Shown piece by piece: positions 55,219-64,000 of a stretch of DNA of 64,000 nucleotides. The DNA comes from Rheinheimera aquimaris. GTDB lineage: Bacteria > Pseudomonadota > Gammaproteobacteria > Enterobacterales > Alteromonadaceae. The stretch is from positions 434,001-498,000 of the forward strand of contig NZ_JAJAVQ010000003.1 in assembly GCF_020531985.1 (NCBI RefSeq). Reading direction: 5' to 3'. Position numbers and translations under genes: made by a program. Position 1 is the first letter of the stretch; every line of letters begins with the position of its first letter. A model generated the notes under the pieces. That model was not told the origin of the DNA. It was given only the letters and a program-made list of their open reading frames with translations, and ran no database searches.

Positions 55219-56739
55219 TTATTTATCGTGATGTAAACGCATATGCGGGAACAGGATAACGTCGCGGATTGAGGCGGCGTCGGCCAGTAACATGACTAAG
55301 CGGTCGATACCGATACCCTGACCTGCTGTTGGCGGTAAGCCGTGTTCCAGTGCTGTGACGAAATCATCATCATAGAACATGGCTTCGTCGTCACCGGCGT
55401 CTTTTTGAGCGACCTGCTCGCGGAAACGCTCGGCCTGATCTTCAGCATCGTTCAGCTCGCTAAAGCCGTTACCCAGTTCGCGACCACCGATAAAGAATTC
55501 GAAGCGGTCGGTAATTTCCGGGTTATGGTCGTTACGGCGTGCCAATGGCGATACTTCTGCCGGGTACTCGGTAATGAAGGTTGGGTGGCGCAGCTTGGTT
55601 TCTACCAGCTCGTCAAACACTTCCATTAAAAGCCGGCCATGGCCGTAGTTTGGTTTAACTTCAATGTGCAGTGTTTTGCACAGTGCTGCTACCGACTCGC
55701 GCGTGGCCAGCTGCTCTTTAGTAATTTGTGGGTTGTGGTGCAGAATCGATTCGGTTACCGACATGCGCGCGAACGGCTTGCCGAAGTCGAAAACTTCACC
55801 CTGATACGGCACTTCAGTGCTGCCCAGTACGTGCTGCGCTAAACCGCGGAATAACTTTTCAGTTAAGTCCATCAGGTCGTTGTAATCGGCATAGGCCCAG
55901 TAGAATTCCAGCATGGTAAATTCCGGGTTATGGCGGGTTGATACGCCTTCGTTACGGAAGTTACGGTTTAGCTCGAACACTTTTTCAAAGCCGCCGACGA
56001 CTAAACGCTTTAAATACAGCTCTGGTGCGATACGTAGGAACATTTGCATATCCAGTGCGTTATGGTGCGTTTCAAACGGACGCGCTGACGCACCGCCTGG
56101 AATGGCCTGCAGCATTGGCGTTTCTACTTCCAAAAAGCCTTCTTCGTTGAAGAACTTACGGATGTAAGCCACCGTTTTGCTGCGCACTAAAAAGGTATGG
56201 CGTGACTGATCATTTGAGATCAGATCTAAATAACGCTGGCGGTAACGGGCTTCGTTATCGGTTAAGCCGTGGAATTTATCCGGCAGCGGGCGCAGCGCCT
56301 TGGTTAATAAGCGGATTTCAGTCGCCCATACTGTCAGCTCACCAGTCTGGGTTTTAAACAAGTGGCCTTTAACACCTAAGATGTCGCCTAAATCCCACTT
56401 TTTGAACTGGTCGTTGTATAAGCCTTCAGGCAGGCTGTCACGCGCCACGTAAACCTGGAACTTGCCGCCCATATCCTGAAGTGTAGTGAAGCTGGCTTTA
56501 CCCATAATACGGCGTGTCATCATACGGCCGCCCAGGCTGACTTCAATTTTCTGCGCTTCCAGCTCTTCTTTGCTTAAGTCGTTGTACTTGGCCAGAACTT
56601 CATCAGAGATATGCTCACGGCGAAAATCATTCGGGAACATAAAGCCGTCTTCGCGTAGCTGCGCCAGCTTATGTTTTCGTTCAGCAATCAGTTTGTTTAC
56701 GTCCTGAATTTCGTCGTGTTGTTGCTGTTGGTCAGACAT
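55219..56739 (-). CDS. lysS: Lysyl-tRNA synthetase (class II)
   Basis: 506 aa. An N-terminal OB-fold anticodon-binding domain (about 65-150; [23 protein letters not shown]) precedes the class II core: motif 1 near [21 protein letters not shown], motif 2 [20 protein letters not shown], motif 3 [14 protein letters not shown]. It charges tRNA-Lys. It follows prfB as in E. coli, here separated by a structured repeat element. Confidence 0.98.
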   Translation of the reverse strand: MSDQQQQHDEIQDVNKLIAERKHKLAQLREDGFMFPNDFRREHISDEVLAKYNDLSKEELEAQKIEVSLGGRMMTRRIMGKASFTTLQDMGGKFQVYVARDSLPEGLYNDQFKKWDLGDILGVKGHLFKTQTGELTVWATEIRLLTKALRPLPDKFHGLTDNEARYRQRYLDLISNDQSRHTFLVRSKTVAYIRKFFNEEGFLEVETPMLQAIPGGASARPFETHHNALDMQMFLRIAPELYLKRLVVGGFEKVFELNRNFRNEGVSTRHNPEFTMLEFYWAYADYNDLMDLTEKLFRGLAQHVLGSTEVPYQGEVFDFGKPFARMSVTESILHHNPQITKEQLATRESVAALCKTLHIEVKPNYGHGRLLMEVFDELVETKLRHPTFITEYPAEVSPLARRNDHNPEITDRFEFFIGGRELGNGFSELNDAEDQAERFREQVAQKDAGDDEAMFYDDDFVTALEHGLPPTAGQGIGIDRLVMLLADAASIRDVILFPHMRLHHDK

Positions 56740-56817
56740 AGTGTATTTCCTGATTGATGTCGAAGTTTTAGTTAAATCTTTGCTACAGGCTGTTGCCTGT
56801 CAGTGAGCTACGCTAAA

Positions 56818-56914
56818 GAACCGGTTTAACCACGCCAACACGCCGTGGATACATCCATGTAGGCTCAGTTCCGGCATCCATGCCTTCAACGGTTAGCTAA
56901 GGCTAAACCGGTTC
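56818..56914 (-). repeat. Structured RNA-like repeat element, copy 2
   Basis: On the minus strand GAACCGGTTTA (56904-56914) pairs with TAAACCGGTTC (56818-56828), 11 bp. Inside are the hairpins GGCAT/ATGCC and TACA/TGTA and the core CATGGATGTATCCACGGCG, then TGTTGGCG. Relative to copy 1 (33747-33844) the closing-stem sequence differs but the stem, the CYAAC/GTTGG pairing and ACGGCGTGTTGG are kept. It lies between prfB and lysS. Confidence 0.7.
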
Positions 56915-56939
56915 ACGCTTAAAAAGTGTGTATCAACAA

Positions 56940-58038
56940 TTAAAGGCCGGCTTTTAAGCTGGCCTCGATAAATTTGTCCAGATCGCCGTCTAATACCGAC
57001 TGGGTATTACGGGTTTCGATACCGGTGCGTAAGTCTTTGATACGCGAGTCATCCAGTACATAAGAGCGGATCTGACTGCCCCAGCCGATATCCGACTTGG
57101 TGTCTTCCAGTGCCTGCTTTTCTGCATTTTGCTTTTGCAGCTCAAACTCGTACAGTTTGGCACGCAGTTGCTTATAGGCATTGTCACGGTTTTTATGCTG
57201 TGAACGGTCGTTCTGACACTGCACCACGATATTGGTGGGCAAGTGGGTAATACGCACCGCGGAATCCGTCCGGTTTACGTGCTGACCACCGGCGCCCGAA
57301 GCGCGGTAGGTATCGATACGTAAATCGGCCGGGTTAATTTCAATTTCGATATCGTCGTCAATTTCCGGCGACACGAACACCGAAGCAAAGGAGGTATGAC
57401 GGCGGTTTCCACTGTCAAACGGGCTCTTGCGTACTAAACGGTGCACGCCGGTTTCGGTGCGCAGCCAGCCGTAAGCATATTCACCGCTAAATTTGATAGT
57501 ACAGCCTTTAATACCGGCGACATCGCCGTCTGTAACTTCATACAGTTCAGGTTTAAAGCCTTTATCTTCGCCCCAGCGCAGGTACATACGCATTAACATG
57601 CTGGCCCAATCCTGCGCTTCAGTACCACCAGAACCGGCCTGAATGTCGAGGTAGCAGTCGTTTGCATCATGATTGCCGGAGAACATACGGCGAAACTCCA
57701 GCAGGCTCAACTGTTTATCTAAGTCGGCCAGTTCGGCTTTGGCTTCTTCGAAAGTGTCTTCATCTTCGGCTTCCACCGCCAGTTCAATTAAGCCTTCGAC
57801 GTCTTCCAGGCCTTGATCCAGCTTATCAATGGTGCCAACAACCTGCTCCAGTGCAGAGCGCTCTTTACCCAGTGCCTGGGCTTTATCCGGCGTGTTCCAG
57901 ATCGCAGAATCTTCTAATTCGCGGGAAACTTCTTCTAAGCGTTCTTTTTTGCCATCGTAGTCAAAGATACCCCCGAAGCACGTTGGTGCGTTCAGTGAGA
58001 TCTTTGATGCTGTTGTACACTGGATTAACTTCAAACAT
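56940..58038 (-). CDS. prfB: Peptide chain release factor 2 (programmed +1 frameshift)
   Basis: Total 365 aa after a +1 shift. Translation starts at [20 protein letters not shown] (ATG at 58038-58036) and reaches in-frame TGA at codon 26 (57963-57961); shifting at CTT-T resumes as [11 protein letters not shown]. The tripeptide anticodon is SPF and the catalytic GGQ is in [13 protein letters not shown]. The residue before SGAGGQ is Ala, where E. coli K-12 has the low-activity Thr. An uninterrupted reading from 58127 gives an artefactual N-terminus. Confidence 0.97.
57960..57975 (-). promoter_or_regulatory. prfB autoregulatory frameshift site
   Basis: The minus strand reads CGGGGGTATCTTTGAC: an internal Shine-Dalgarno-like GGGGG, three bases, CTT slippery codon and UGA-C. 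This is the established RF2 feedback signal: low RF2 lets the ribosome shift at CUU into the +1 frame. Confidence 0.95.
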
Positions 58039-58239
58039 GCTGTTGTCTGTAACCTTGAAATGCCAGAGAAAAAATAGGCGGCGATTGTAGCAAATTTATT
58101 GCTGCTGATGCAGCTATCCGTAGGCAATATTTGCTTAATTAAGCATGATTCCAGCTAATTTTGTCTACTATGCGGTGTACATTCTGCAGGCTTTTCTATA
58201 ATTTGGCACTATTCTGTTCGTTTAAGCTTTGTTCAGGTT

Positions 58240-59157
58240 ATGTTTAAACCAAGCGCAATGCTGATGCTGGCGACCAAAGCTAATATTGTTGGCTACTGTG
58301 CTGCTATGCTTATGGTGTCTGCAGCCTTTGCTGCACCAGAGCAAGCACCAGGCTCGGAAAAGACCGCCGTTATCTACGCCTGGTCAGAAGCTATGGCTGA
58401 TGATCCCAGAGGCCACTACCCTATTGATCTGCTCAAACTTGCACTGGCCCGCTCTGGCGAGAATTACATTGCCCTGCCCAGTAAGCATGAGCTTGGCCAA
58501 TACCGCACGCTGCGGCATGTGCAGCTTGAACGGGATTTAGACGTCGTCTGGACATTTACCACCACTGCGCGCGAACAAGAGCTATTGCCGATACGGATCC
58601 CAATAGATCGCGGTTTGCTGGGTTGGCGGTTACTGCTGATCAATAGCCAGGACCAGCAAAAGTTTGACAGCCTTAGCATGGATGAACTGAAACAGCTGCG
58701 AAGTGGTCAAGGCCATGACTGGCCAGATCTTAATGTATTGCAGCAAAACGGTTTCAATGTTTTCCCAAGCTCCAGCTACAGTGGCCTGTTCTCAATGTTA
58801 AAACGCCGACGTATTAGTTATTTTCCGCGCTCAGCTACAGAGATCTGGCCAGAGGTAACACAGCACCACGAAGATGGTGTTAGCGTTGATAGCCACTGGG
58901 CACTGTACTACCCTGCGCCACTGTACTTCTTTGTCAGCCATGGTAAACCACAACTGGCAGCAGCTATCGAAAAAGGTTTACGGGCAGCTATGGCAGATGG
59001 CAGTATGAAACTCTTGTTTCTTAAACACTTTTCTGACTCAATTGATAAATCAGCTTTGCACTCGCGTACTGTAGTAACGCTGACTAACCCAGATTTGCCC
59101 AAGGCGACACCGCTGACAGAGCCAGAGCTATGGTTTAATCCACAGCTTGGCTACTGA
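58240..59157 (+). CDS. Periplasmic solute-binding-like protein
   Basis: 305 aa with a signal peptide (cleaved near AAFAAPEQ, residue about 31). The mature region resembles family 3 substrate-binding proteins (KTAVIYAWSEAMADDPRGHYPIDLLKLALARSGENY ... GLLGWRLLLINSQDQQKFDSLSMDELKQLR ... FVSHGKPQLAAAIEKGLRAAMADGSMKLLFLKHF). No transporter genes are adjacent; the partner is instead a histidine kinase 24 nt downstream, so it may act as a sensor input. Confidence 0.8.
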   Translation: MFKPSAMLMLATKANIVGYCAAMLMVSAAFAAPEQAPGSEKTAVIYAWSEAMADDPRGHYPIDLLKLALARSGENYIALPSKHELGQYRTLRHVQLERDLDVVWTFTTTAREQELLPIRIPIDRGLLGWRLLLINSQDQQKFDSLSMDELKQLRSGQGHDWPDLNVLQQNGFNVFPSSSYSGLFSMLKRRRISYFPRSATEIWPEVTQHHEDGVSVDSHWALYYPAPLYFFVSHGKPQLAAAIEKGLRAAMADGSMKLLFLKHFSDSIDKSALHSRTVVTLTNPDLPKATPLTEPELWFNPQLGY

Positions 59158-59181
59158 GACAGCCTGTATTAAGGACAGTCG

Positions 59182-60669
59182 ATGCCCATAGCACAAGTTA
59201 GACGTAAGCTCAGTGTCTATTTCGTTGTTATCACGCTCAGTTTCACTGCACTGATGGCAGTGATGGTGACCGGCTTACAGATTTACCTGACTTATAAAAG
59301 CGAAATGACCGCTTTGCGGGACCGGTTTGACCAGATAGAAAAAAGCTACATTCCCAGCCTGAAAGAGAGCATGTGGGCAGTCGATGAGCAACGCATCAAT
59401 GTGCTGCTGGATGGTTTGGCAGCCTTGCCAGGTATTGGCAGTATTACCTTGCTGGACGATATCGGTACCCGCTGGCAACGCAACAACAGCGCTAAAAACC
59501 AGGCATTAGACAGCCGACGCTTTGCGCTGCAGTATCATATCGGCAATGATCACTACTTGCTTGGTGAGCTGCAAGTGGCACTAATGGATGATGCCATTTA
59601 CCAGTCGCTTAAAACCAAAGCCCTCGCCATCAGCATCACTACCTGCTTATCTTTACTGGTTGCCGCGCTTATTCTGCTGTATTTATTCCGTCATGCGATT
59701 AGCCGGCATCTGGAAAATATGGCGGGCTACGCAGCAACTCTTGACAGCAACAATATGGATCAGCCGCTTAGCCTGAACCGCCCGGCTACCAGACAACCTG
59801 ACGAGCTGGATATGGTTGTCGAGGCGATAAACAAAATGCGGCAAAATATTCTGGATGATTTAAACAAACGCACTGAAATTGAAATGGAGTTAATCCGTCA
59901 CCGCCAGGATCTGGAAAAACTGGTGTCGGAACGGACAAAAGAACTGGAGCAAAATAACCAGACGCTACTGCAACAATCAGCAGAACTGTCTGAACAGAAT
60001 GCCGAGTTAAATGCCTACGCCCACACCGTAGCGCACGATTTAAAGCACCCGTTAACGGCATTACTGGGGCAGACAGCCTTATTACAAGGTGCAGCCAGCG
60101 CCTTGTCTGAGCAACAACGCAGCGGCCTGCTGCAAAGTATTCATAGCAGTGCTGAAAAGATGAATAACATTATTAATGCCTTGCTAATGCTGGCCAGTGT
60201 CCGCCGCACTGATAATATCGCTACTGAATTACTTGATATCAAAACCATCGCAGCATCAGCCGTCAACACCCTATCCAGCTTCGCCAGCGAACATAATGCC
60301 AATATCCGTTTTACCGAATACTGGCCTAAAGCAATGGGATTCTCGCCCTGGTTAGAGCAGGTGTGGGTAAACTACATCTCTAACGCCATTAAATACGGCG
60401 GTGAGGCGTCGGCAGTAGTATTGGGGGCTAATGAACTGCCAAATGGCCAGATCCGCTATTGGGTGAAAGACAGTGGCCCCGGCATTGCACTGGAAAAACA
60501 AACTGCTCTGTTTGCCCAGTTCAACCGTCTGGATACCAAAAAGGCCGACGGACACGGCCTGGGCTTATCGATTGTTGCCCGAATTGTGCAGCGCCTGGGC
60601 GGTGAAACCGGTTATGAGGCTCCACCAGATGGCGGCAGCCTGTTCTGGTTTAGCCTGCCAGCAGAATAG
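59182..60669 (+). CDS. Orphan sensor histidine kinase
   Basis: 495 aa. Membrane segments (about 12-34 and 149-170) flank a periplasmic domain; HAMP, a coiled coil (about 240-275), HisKA (AHTVAHDLKHPLTALLGQ), and HATPase (NYISNAIKYGG, DSGPGIAL, GHGLGLSIVARIVQ) follow. The DLKHPL variant of the H box is typical of phytochrome-like/HPK4 kinases. No response regulator is nearby. It is convergent with recJ. Confidence 0.9.
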   Translation: MPIAQVRRKLSVYFVVITLSFTALMAVMVTGLQIYLTYKSEMTALRDRFDQIEKSYIPSLKESMWAVDEQRINVLLDGLAALPGIGSITLLDDIGTRWQRNNSAKNQALDSRRFALQYHIGNDHYLLGELQVALMDDAIYQSLKTKALAISITTCLSLLVAALILLYLFRHAISRHLENMAGYAATLDSNNMDQPLSLNRPATRQPDELDMVVEAINKMRQNILDDLNKRTEIEMELIRHRQDLEKLVSERTKELEQNNQTLLQQSAELSEQNAELNAYAHTVAHDLKHPLTALLGQTALLQGAASALSEQQRSGLLQSIHSSAEKMNNIINALLMLASVRRTDNIATELLDIKTIAASAVNTLSSFASEHNANIRFTEYWPKAMGFSPWLEQVWVNYISNAIKYGGEASAVVLGANELPNGQIRYWVKDSGPGIALEKQTALFAQFNRLDTKKADGHGLGLSIVARIVQRLGGETGYEAPPDGGSLFWFSLPAE

Positions 60670-60672
60670 CAG

Positions 60673-62409
60673 CTACTGGCAGGCCACCATATGCCGCACG
60701 ATAAGCTGCAGGTTTTGCTTGTCGCGAAATTCGTTAATATCCAGCTGATACGCCAGCTGTACTTTTTGCACGTTGACATCAGGCCAAGCTTTGTTGTCTG
60801 CGTTGAACCAGATTGCGTCCACTAACTTACCACTTGCAGTTTGCAATACCATCTTCAGATGCTTGTCTGACAGCATTTTTTGGCTGATTAGGCTGAACTC
60901 ACCATCGAATACCGGTTCAGGAAACGCCTGGCCCCAGGGCCCGGCTTGTTGCAACAATCTGGCGAAATCCAGCTCAAAGCAATCTGCCGGCAACTCGCCA
61001 TCAGTATAAACGACGGCAGTCAGTTGCTCTGCTGTCAGATGCTTCTTGGCTGTTAACGACAACGCCAACTTAAAGGTATCAAGCCGCTCGGCACTGATGG
61101 TTAACCCGGCGGCCATCGCATGACCGCCAAACTTCTTGATTAAACCAGGATACTGTGTAGAAATTTCTTCAAGCAAATCGCGGATATGCAAGCCATTTAT
61201 TGAACGGGCTGAGCCTTTCAGTTCGCCATCATCGCCTTGTGCAAATACAATCGTTGGCCGGTGAAACTGCTCTTTTATCCGTCCGGCTAAAATACCAATC
61301 ACCCCCTGATGCCAGTCATGCCGATACAGGCACAGGCATTCGGGTAGCTCCTTGCCATCAAAAGATAACTGGCTTAAAAATGCCTGAGCTTCAGTTTGCA
61401 TGCTTTGCTCAATCGCCCGGCGTTCGACATTTAAACTGTCCAGTTCAGCAGCGTATTGCCTTGCTAACCCAAGCTCTGGAGCCAGTAAACAGCTTATGCC
61501 CAGTGACATATCATCCAACCGGCCAGCGGCATTTAGCCTCGGCGCCAGCGCAAAACCAAAGTCACTGGCAGTGAGCTTTTGCGCATTGCGGTTTGCGACA
61601 TCAATCAGTGCCTGAATACCGGGGCGGCATTTACCGCTACGAATTCGCATCAGCCCCTGGTGCACCAGTATACGGTTATTACTATCCAGTGGCACCACAT
61701 CGGCCACCGTGCCAAGAGCGACCAAATCCAGCAGCTCGGCTAAATTAGGCTCGCTTTGCGTTGCACTAAAATACTGCCGCTCACGTAATGCTGCTCTAAG
61801 CGCTAACAGCAGATAAAATGCCACACCTACGCCGGCCAGTGCTTTACTGGCAAAGCTGCAACCGGGCTGATTAGGGTTCACTATTGCATCGGCATCAGGT
61901 AATTCATTGCCCGCCAGGTGGTGGTCGGTAATAAGTACTTTGACACCGGCTTTTTTTGCCAGCGCTACACCGTCAACAGCAGAAATACCGTTATCAACGG
62001 TAATAATCAGCTCGGCTCCCTGCGCGACAGCCAGCTCGGCCATTGGCGGCGTCAGGCCGTAGCCGTACTCGAAACGGTTTGGTACCAGATATTCGACATA
62101 CTTAAAGCCCAGCGCTTTGAGGCCGGTTAGCAGTACAGCGGTACTGGTGGCACCATCCGCATCAAAATCACCAACGATTACCAGATGTTGCTGCTGTGAC
62201 AATGCCTGTACCAGAAGCTCTACCGCTGCATCGATGCCTTTTAGGCTGTTAAAGGGTAATAAAGCCGCAGCACCACGCTCAAGTTCGCGCATGTCGGTTA
62301 TGCCGCGGCTAATATATAAGCGCTGCAACACCGGATGTTGCACACCGGCTAAGGTTGGTAAAACGCCGGGTAAAGCCCGGCGCTGAATAAAACGGTTTAC
62401 TGCAGACAT
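60673..62409 (-). CDS. recJ: Single-stranded-DNA exonuclease RecJ
   Basis: A 578-aa 5'-3' ssDNA exonuclease acting in mismatch and recombination repair. DHH motifs are clear: VGDFDADGATST, TVDNGISAV, ITDHHLAG; DHHA1 has GFALAPRLNAAGR and KKFGGHAMAAGLTI. The length is nearly that of E. coli RecJ. It follows dsbC by 6 nt, part of xerD-dsbC-recJ. Confidence 0.97.
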   Translation of the reverse strand: MSAVNRFIQRRALPGVLPTLAGVQHPVLQRLYISRGITDMRELERGAAALLPFNSLKGIDAAVELLVQALSQQQHLVIVGDFDADGATSTAVLLTGLKALGFKYVEYLVPNRFEYGYGLTPPMAELAVAQGAELIITVDNGISAVDGVALAKKAGVKVLITDHHLAGNELPDADAIVNPNQPGCSFASKALAGVGVAFYLLLALRAALRERQYFSATQSEPNLAELLDLVALGTVADVVPLDSNNRILVHQGLMRIRSGKCRPGIQALIDVANRNAQKLTASDFGFALAPRLNAAGRLDDMSLGISCLLAPELGLARQYAAELDSLNVERRAIEQSMQTEAQAFLSQLSFDGKELPECLCLYRHDWHQGVIGILAGRIKEQFHRPTIVFAQGDDGELKGSARSINGLHIRDLLEEISTQYPGLIKKFGGHAMAAGLTISAERLDTFKLALSLTAKKHLTAEQLTAVVYTDGELPADCFELDFARLLQQAGPWGQAFPEPVFDGEFSLISQKMLSDKHLKMVLQTASGKLVDAIWFNADNKAWPDVNVQKVQLAYQLDINEFRDKQNLQLIVRHMVACQ

Positions 62410-62415
62410 AACAGG

Positions 62416-63132
62416 TTATGCATCTGTTTTCAGTTGTTCCAGTAACGCTTTCACCGGTTGATACCCCGGAATTAACCGGCCGCTGGGCAGAATAATGGCA
62501 GGTGTACCGCTGATACCAAAAGACTGACCCAATTCATATTGTGCCTTTACCGGGTTTTGGCACATTGCCGGTGTAATATCTTTACCATTTTTTGCAGCGG
62601 TAAGTGCAGACTGACTATCTTTGCTACACCAGATATGCTGCATCTGCAGATAGGTGTCAGAACCCAGGCCATTGCGCGGAAAAGCCAGATAGCGCACGGT
62701 GATACCTGCATCATTATATTGCTGCATTTCCTTGTGTAACTTGCGGCAATAACCACACGTCGGGTCCGTAAACACGTTAATCACATACTTTTCATTTTTG
62801 GCTTTGTATTCAATAGTGTCGTTTTCACTTGCTGCAAGCTGTTTCTGAATATAAGGCCGCATTTGTTCATCGTTTACCAACACCTTATTTTTCAGATCGT
62901 AAATATTACCTTCGATAAAGTACTGGCCGTCTTTTGAGGTAAAAAACAGCCCTCTGTTGGTAAATACCTGCAATAGCCCATCCAGCGGCGCATCAGCCAC
63001 GGCTTTGACTGTCAGATTCAACTGGCTGAACTGCTCACGCACCTGCTCATATTCGGCCTCCGGCGCTTTTAGCTGCGCTTGCGCTGAGGCGATAAATCCG
63101 ATACTGCATAAGGCTAAAACAAACTTCTTCAT
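62416..63132 (-). CDS. dsbC: Thiol:disulfide interchange protein DsbC
   Basis: A 238-aa periplasmic disulfide isomerase. Signal peptide MKKFVLALCSIGFIASAQA; N-terminal dimerisation domain (about 20-80); thioredoxin fold with active-site CGYC in FTDPTCGYCRKLHKEM, a second Cys pair (HIWCSKDS, AMCQNP) and cis-Pro in GISGTPAIILPSG. The start at MKKFVL replaces an artefactual 35-residue extension. It is between xerD and recJ. Confidence 0.97.
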   Translation of the reverse strand: MKKFVLALCSIGFIASAQAQLKAPEAEYEQVREQFSQLNLTVKAVADAPLDGLLQVFTNRGLFFTSKDGQYFIEGNIYDLKNKVLVNDEQMRPYIQKQLAASENDTIEYKAKNEKYVINVFTDPTCGYCRKLHKEMQQYNDAGITVRYLAFPRNGLGSDTYLQMQHIWCSKDSQSALTAAKNGKDITPAMCQNPVKAQYELGQSFGISGTPAIILPSGRLIPGYQPVKALLEQLKTDA

Positions 63133-63151
63133 ATACTTTCCTGCTAAACGC

Positions 63152-64000
63152 CTAAGGGCGCGGATGATGTTGCTGGTGCAAGCTTTGCAAACGTGCCTGC
63201 GCGACATGGGTATAAATTTGAGTCGTAGACAAATCACTGTGGCCTAACAACATTTGTACAACGCGCAAATCGGCACCATGGTTTAGTAAATGGGTTGCAA
63301 AAGCATGACGCAGCGTGTGTGGCGACAGCTCAGCCTGAATGTGCGCTACTTTGGCATAAAATTTAATGCGGTGCCAGAAGGTTTGCCGCGTCATTTGCTG
63401 CGCCCGGCTACTGGGAAACACCACATCCAGCAGCTGGCCGCCCAGCAGCAATACTCTGCCCTGCTGCAGATAAAGCCGCAACCAGTGAGCAGCTTCTTCG
63501 CCCATCGGCACCAGCCGCTCTTTCTGGCCTTTACCGGTTACTCTTACCAGACCGTGTTGCAGGTTAATTTGTTGCATCGATAACCCAACTAATTCCGATA
63601 CACGTAAACCGCTGGCATACAACAGCTCAAGCATCGCCTTGTCCCGGAACTGAATGGGGTCGTTAATATCCGGCGCACTGAGTAAGGCGTCAACATCCTG
63701 CTCAGACAGCGTTTTTGGCAAACTGCGGCCAATTTTGGGGTTTAATAACTGGCTTAGCGGGTTCTGCGCTATTTTGCCACTTTGATGCACATAAGCATAA
63801 AACCGCCGCAGGCTGCTCAGCGCCCTGGACGTACTGCGCGGGCTGAACGCTTTATCTATGCGCTGCGCCAGATAGCGGTTTAGCAGCTGGCTGTCGGCAT
63901 CAAGCAAGTTCTTTTTTTGCTGCGCCAGAAAAAGCGCAAACTTTCTTAAATCAGTACCATAAGCACTGAGAGTGTGTTCACTGACACCTTTATCCAGCCA
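63152..64000 (-). CDS. xerD: Site-specific tyrosine recombinase XerD (5' end outside window)
   Basis: At least 282 aa are visible; the N-terminus continues past the window edge (the visible frame begins WLDKGVSEHTLSAYG). The core-binding SAM-like domain is followed by the catalytic domain: Arg in SGLRVSELV, Lys in TGKGQKERLVP, HxxR in LSPHTLRHAFATHLL, His and nucleophile Tyr in GHSDLSTTQIYTHV. It resolves chromosome dimers at dif with XerC. The usual neighbour dsbC follows. It is not an integron integrase: no IntI-specific insertion is visible. Confidence 0.95.
   Translation of the reverse strand, partial: WLDKGVSEHTLSAYGTDLRKFALFLAQQKKNLLDADSQLLNRYLAQRIDKAFSPRSTSRALSSLRRFYAYVHQSGKIAQNPLSQLLNPKIGRSLPKTLSEQDVDALLSAPDINDPIQFRDKAMLELLYASGLRVSELVGLSMQQINLQHGLVRVTGKGQKERLVPMGEEAAHWLRLYLQQGRVLLLGGQLLDVVFPSSRAQQMTRQTFWHRIKFYAKVAHIQAELSPHTLRHAFATHLLNHGADLRVVQMLLGHSDLSTTQIYTHVAQARLQSLHQQHHPRP

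Noticed and set aside
58039-58127. Uninterrupted upstream start of prfB
   Set aside because: It avoids the frameshift but yields an unrelated N-terminus; the MFEVNP start with the CTT-TGA-C site is the established form.
63152-64000. Integron integrase at the window end
   Set aside because: The tyrosine recombinase is XerD by sequence and by its xerD-dsbC-recJ context; it is 54 kb from the array and lacks the extra IntI segment.

Overview
The window is gammaproteobacterial chromosome. Its conserved gene strings (relA-mazG-pyrG-eno; rpoE-rseABC-lepA-lepB-rnc-era-recO-pdxJ-acpS; xerD-dsbC-recJ-prfB-lysS), the BarA kinase, a RelA with a decayed hydrolase half, and many envelope genes point to Alteromonadales/Chromatiales relatives of the Rheinheimera-Alishewanella-Arsukibacterium type. 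That placement is inferred from gene content and order, not from a database search.

Layout. 0-4.8 kb: a PstS-like/OmpA fusion protein, then eno and pyrG, all on the minus strand. 4.8-9.66 kb: an integron cassette array between pyrG and mazG, two genes that are normally adjacent. It has nine minus-strand ORFs, eight attC sites, an attI-like GTTAGGC core at the array start, and a 16-bp LexA box where an integrase promoter would be expected, but no integrase gene. 9.66-23 kb: mazG, relA, rlmD, divergent barA, then acpS, pdxJ, recO, era, rnc, lepB and lepA. 23-28 kb: the sigma-E operon (rpoE-rseA-rseB-rseC), divergent nadB, and the ygfX-sdhE pair. 28-37 kb: ygfZ, a SlyD-like isomerase, a DUF2804 protein, an overlapping M23 peptidase/bactofilin pair, an M20 amidohydrolase, a structured RNA-like repeat, dbpA, an NTF2/WYL pair and arfB. 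37-43 kb: prpE, envelope proteins of unknown role, tRNA-Gly(CCC), and a PadR/HAAS pair. 43.1-43.7 kb: a probable escaped integron cassette with a decayed attC. 43.7-52.5 kb: an esterase-TPR protein, two short-chain dehydrogenases around a LysR regulator, and an operon of TonB-dependent receptor, response regulator and histidine kinase. 52.8-55 kb: an AI-2E family permease and a yqjD-yqjE-yqjK-like trio. 55-64 kb: lysS, a second copy of the structured repeat, prfB with its programmed +1 frameshift, a periplasmic binding protein plus orphan histidine kinase, recJ, dsbC, and xerD cut by the window edge.

The most unusual content is (1) the integrase-less integron, which keeps an attI-like core and a LexA box, carries one attC with a mutated crossover base, and ends in an ORF with no attC; (2) a lone decayed attC plus cassette-like gene about 34 kb away; (3) a roughly 100-nt structured element present twice, each time just downstream of a stop codon, with the shared core ACGGCGTGTTGG; and (4) a TonB receptor co-transcribed with a two-component system. 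All calls were made by reading the sequence; no searches or folding programs were run.
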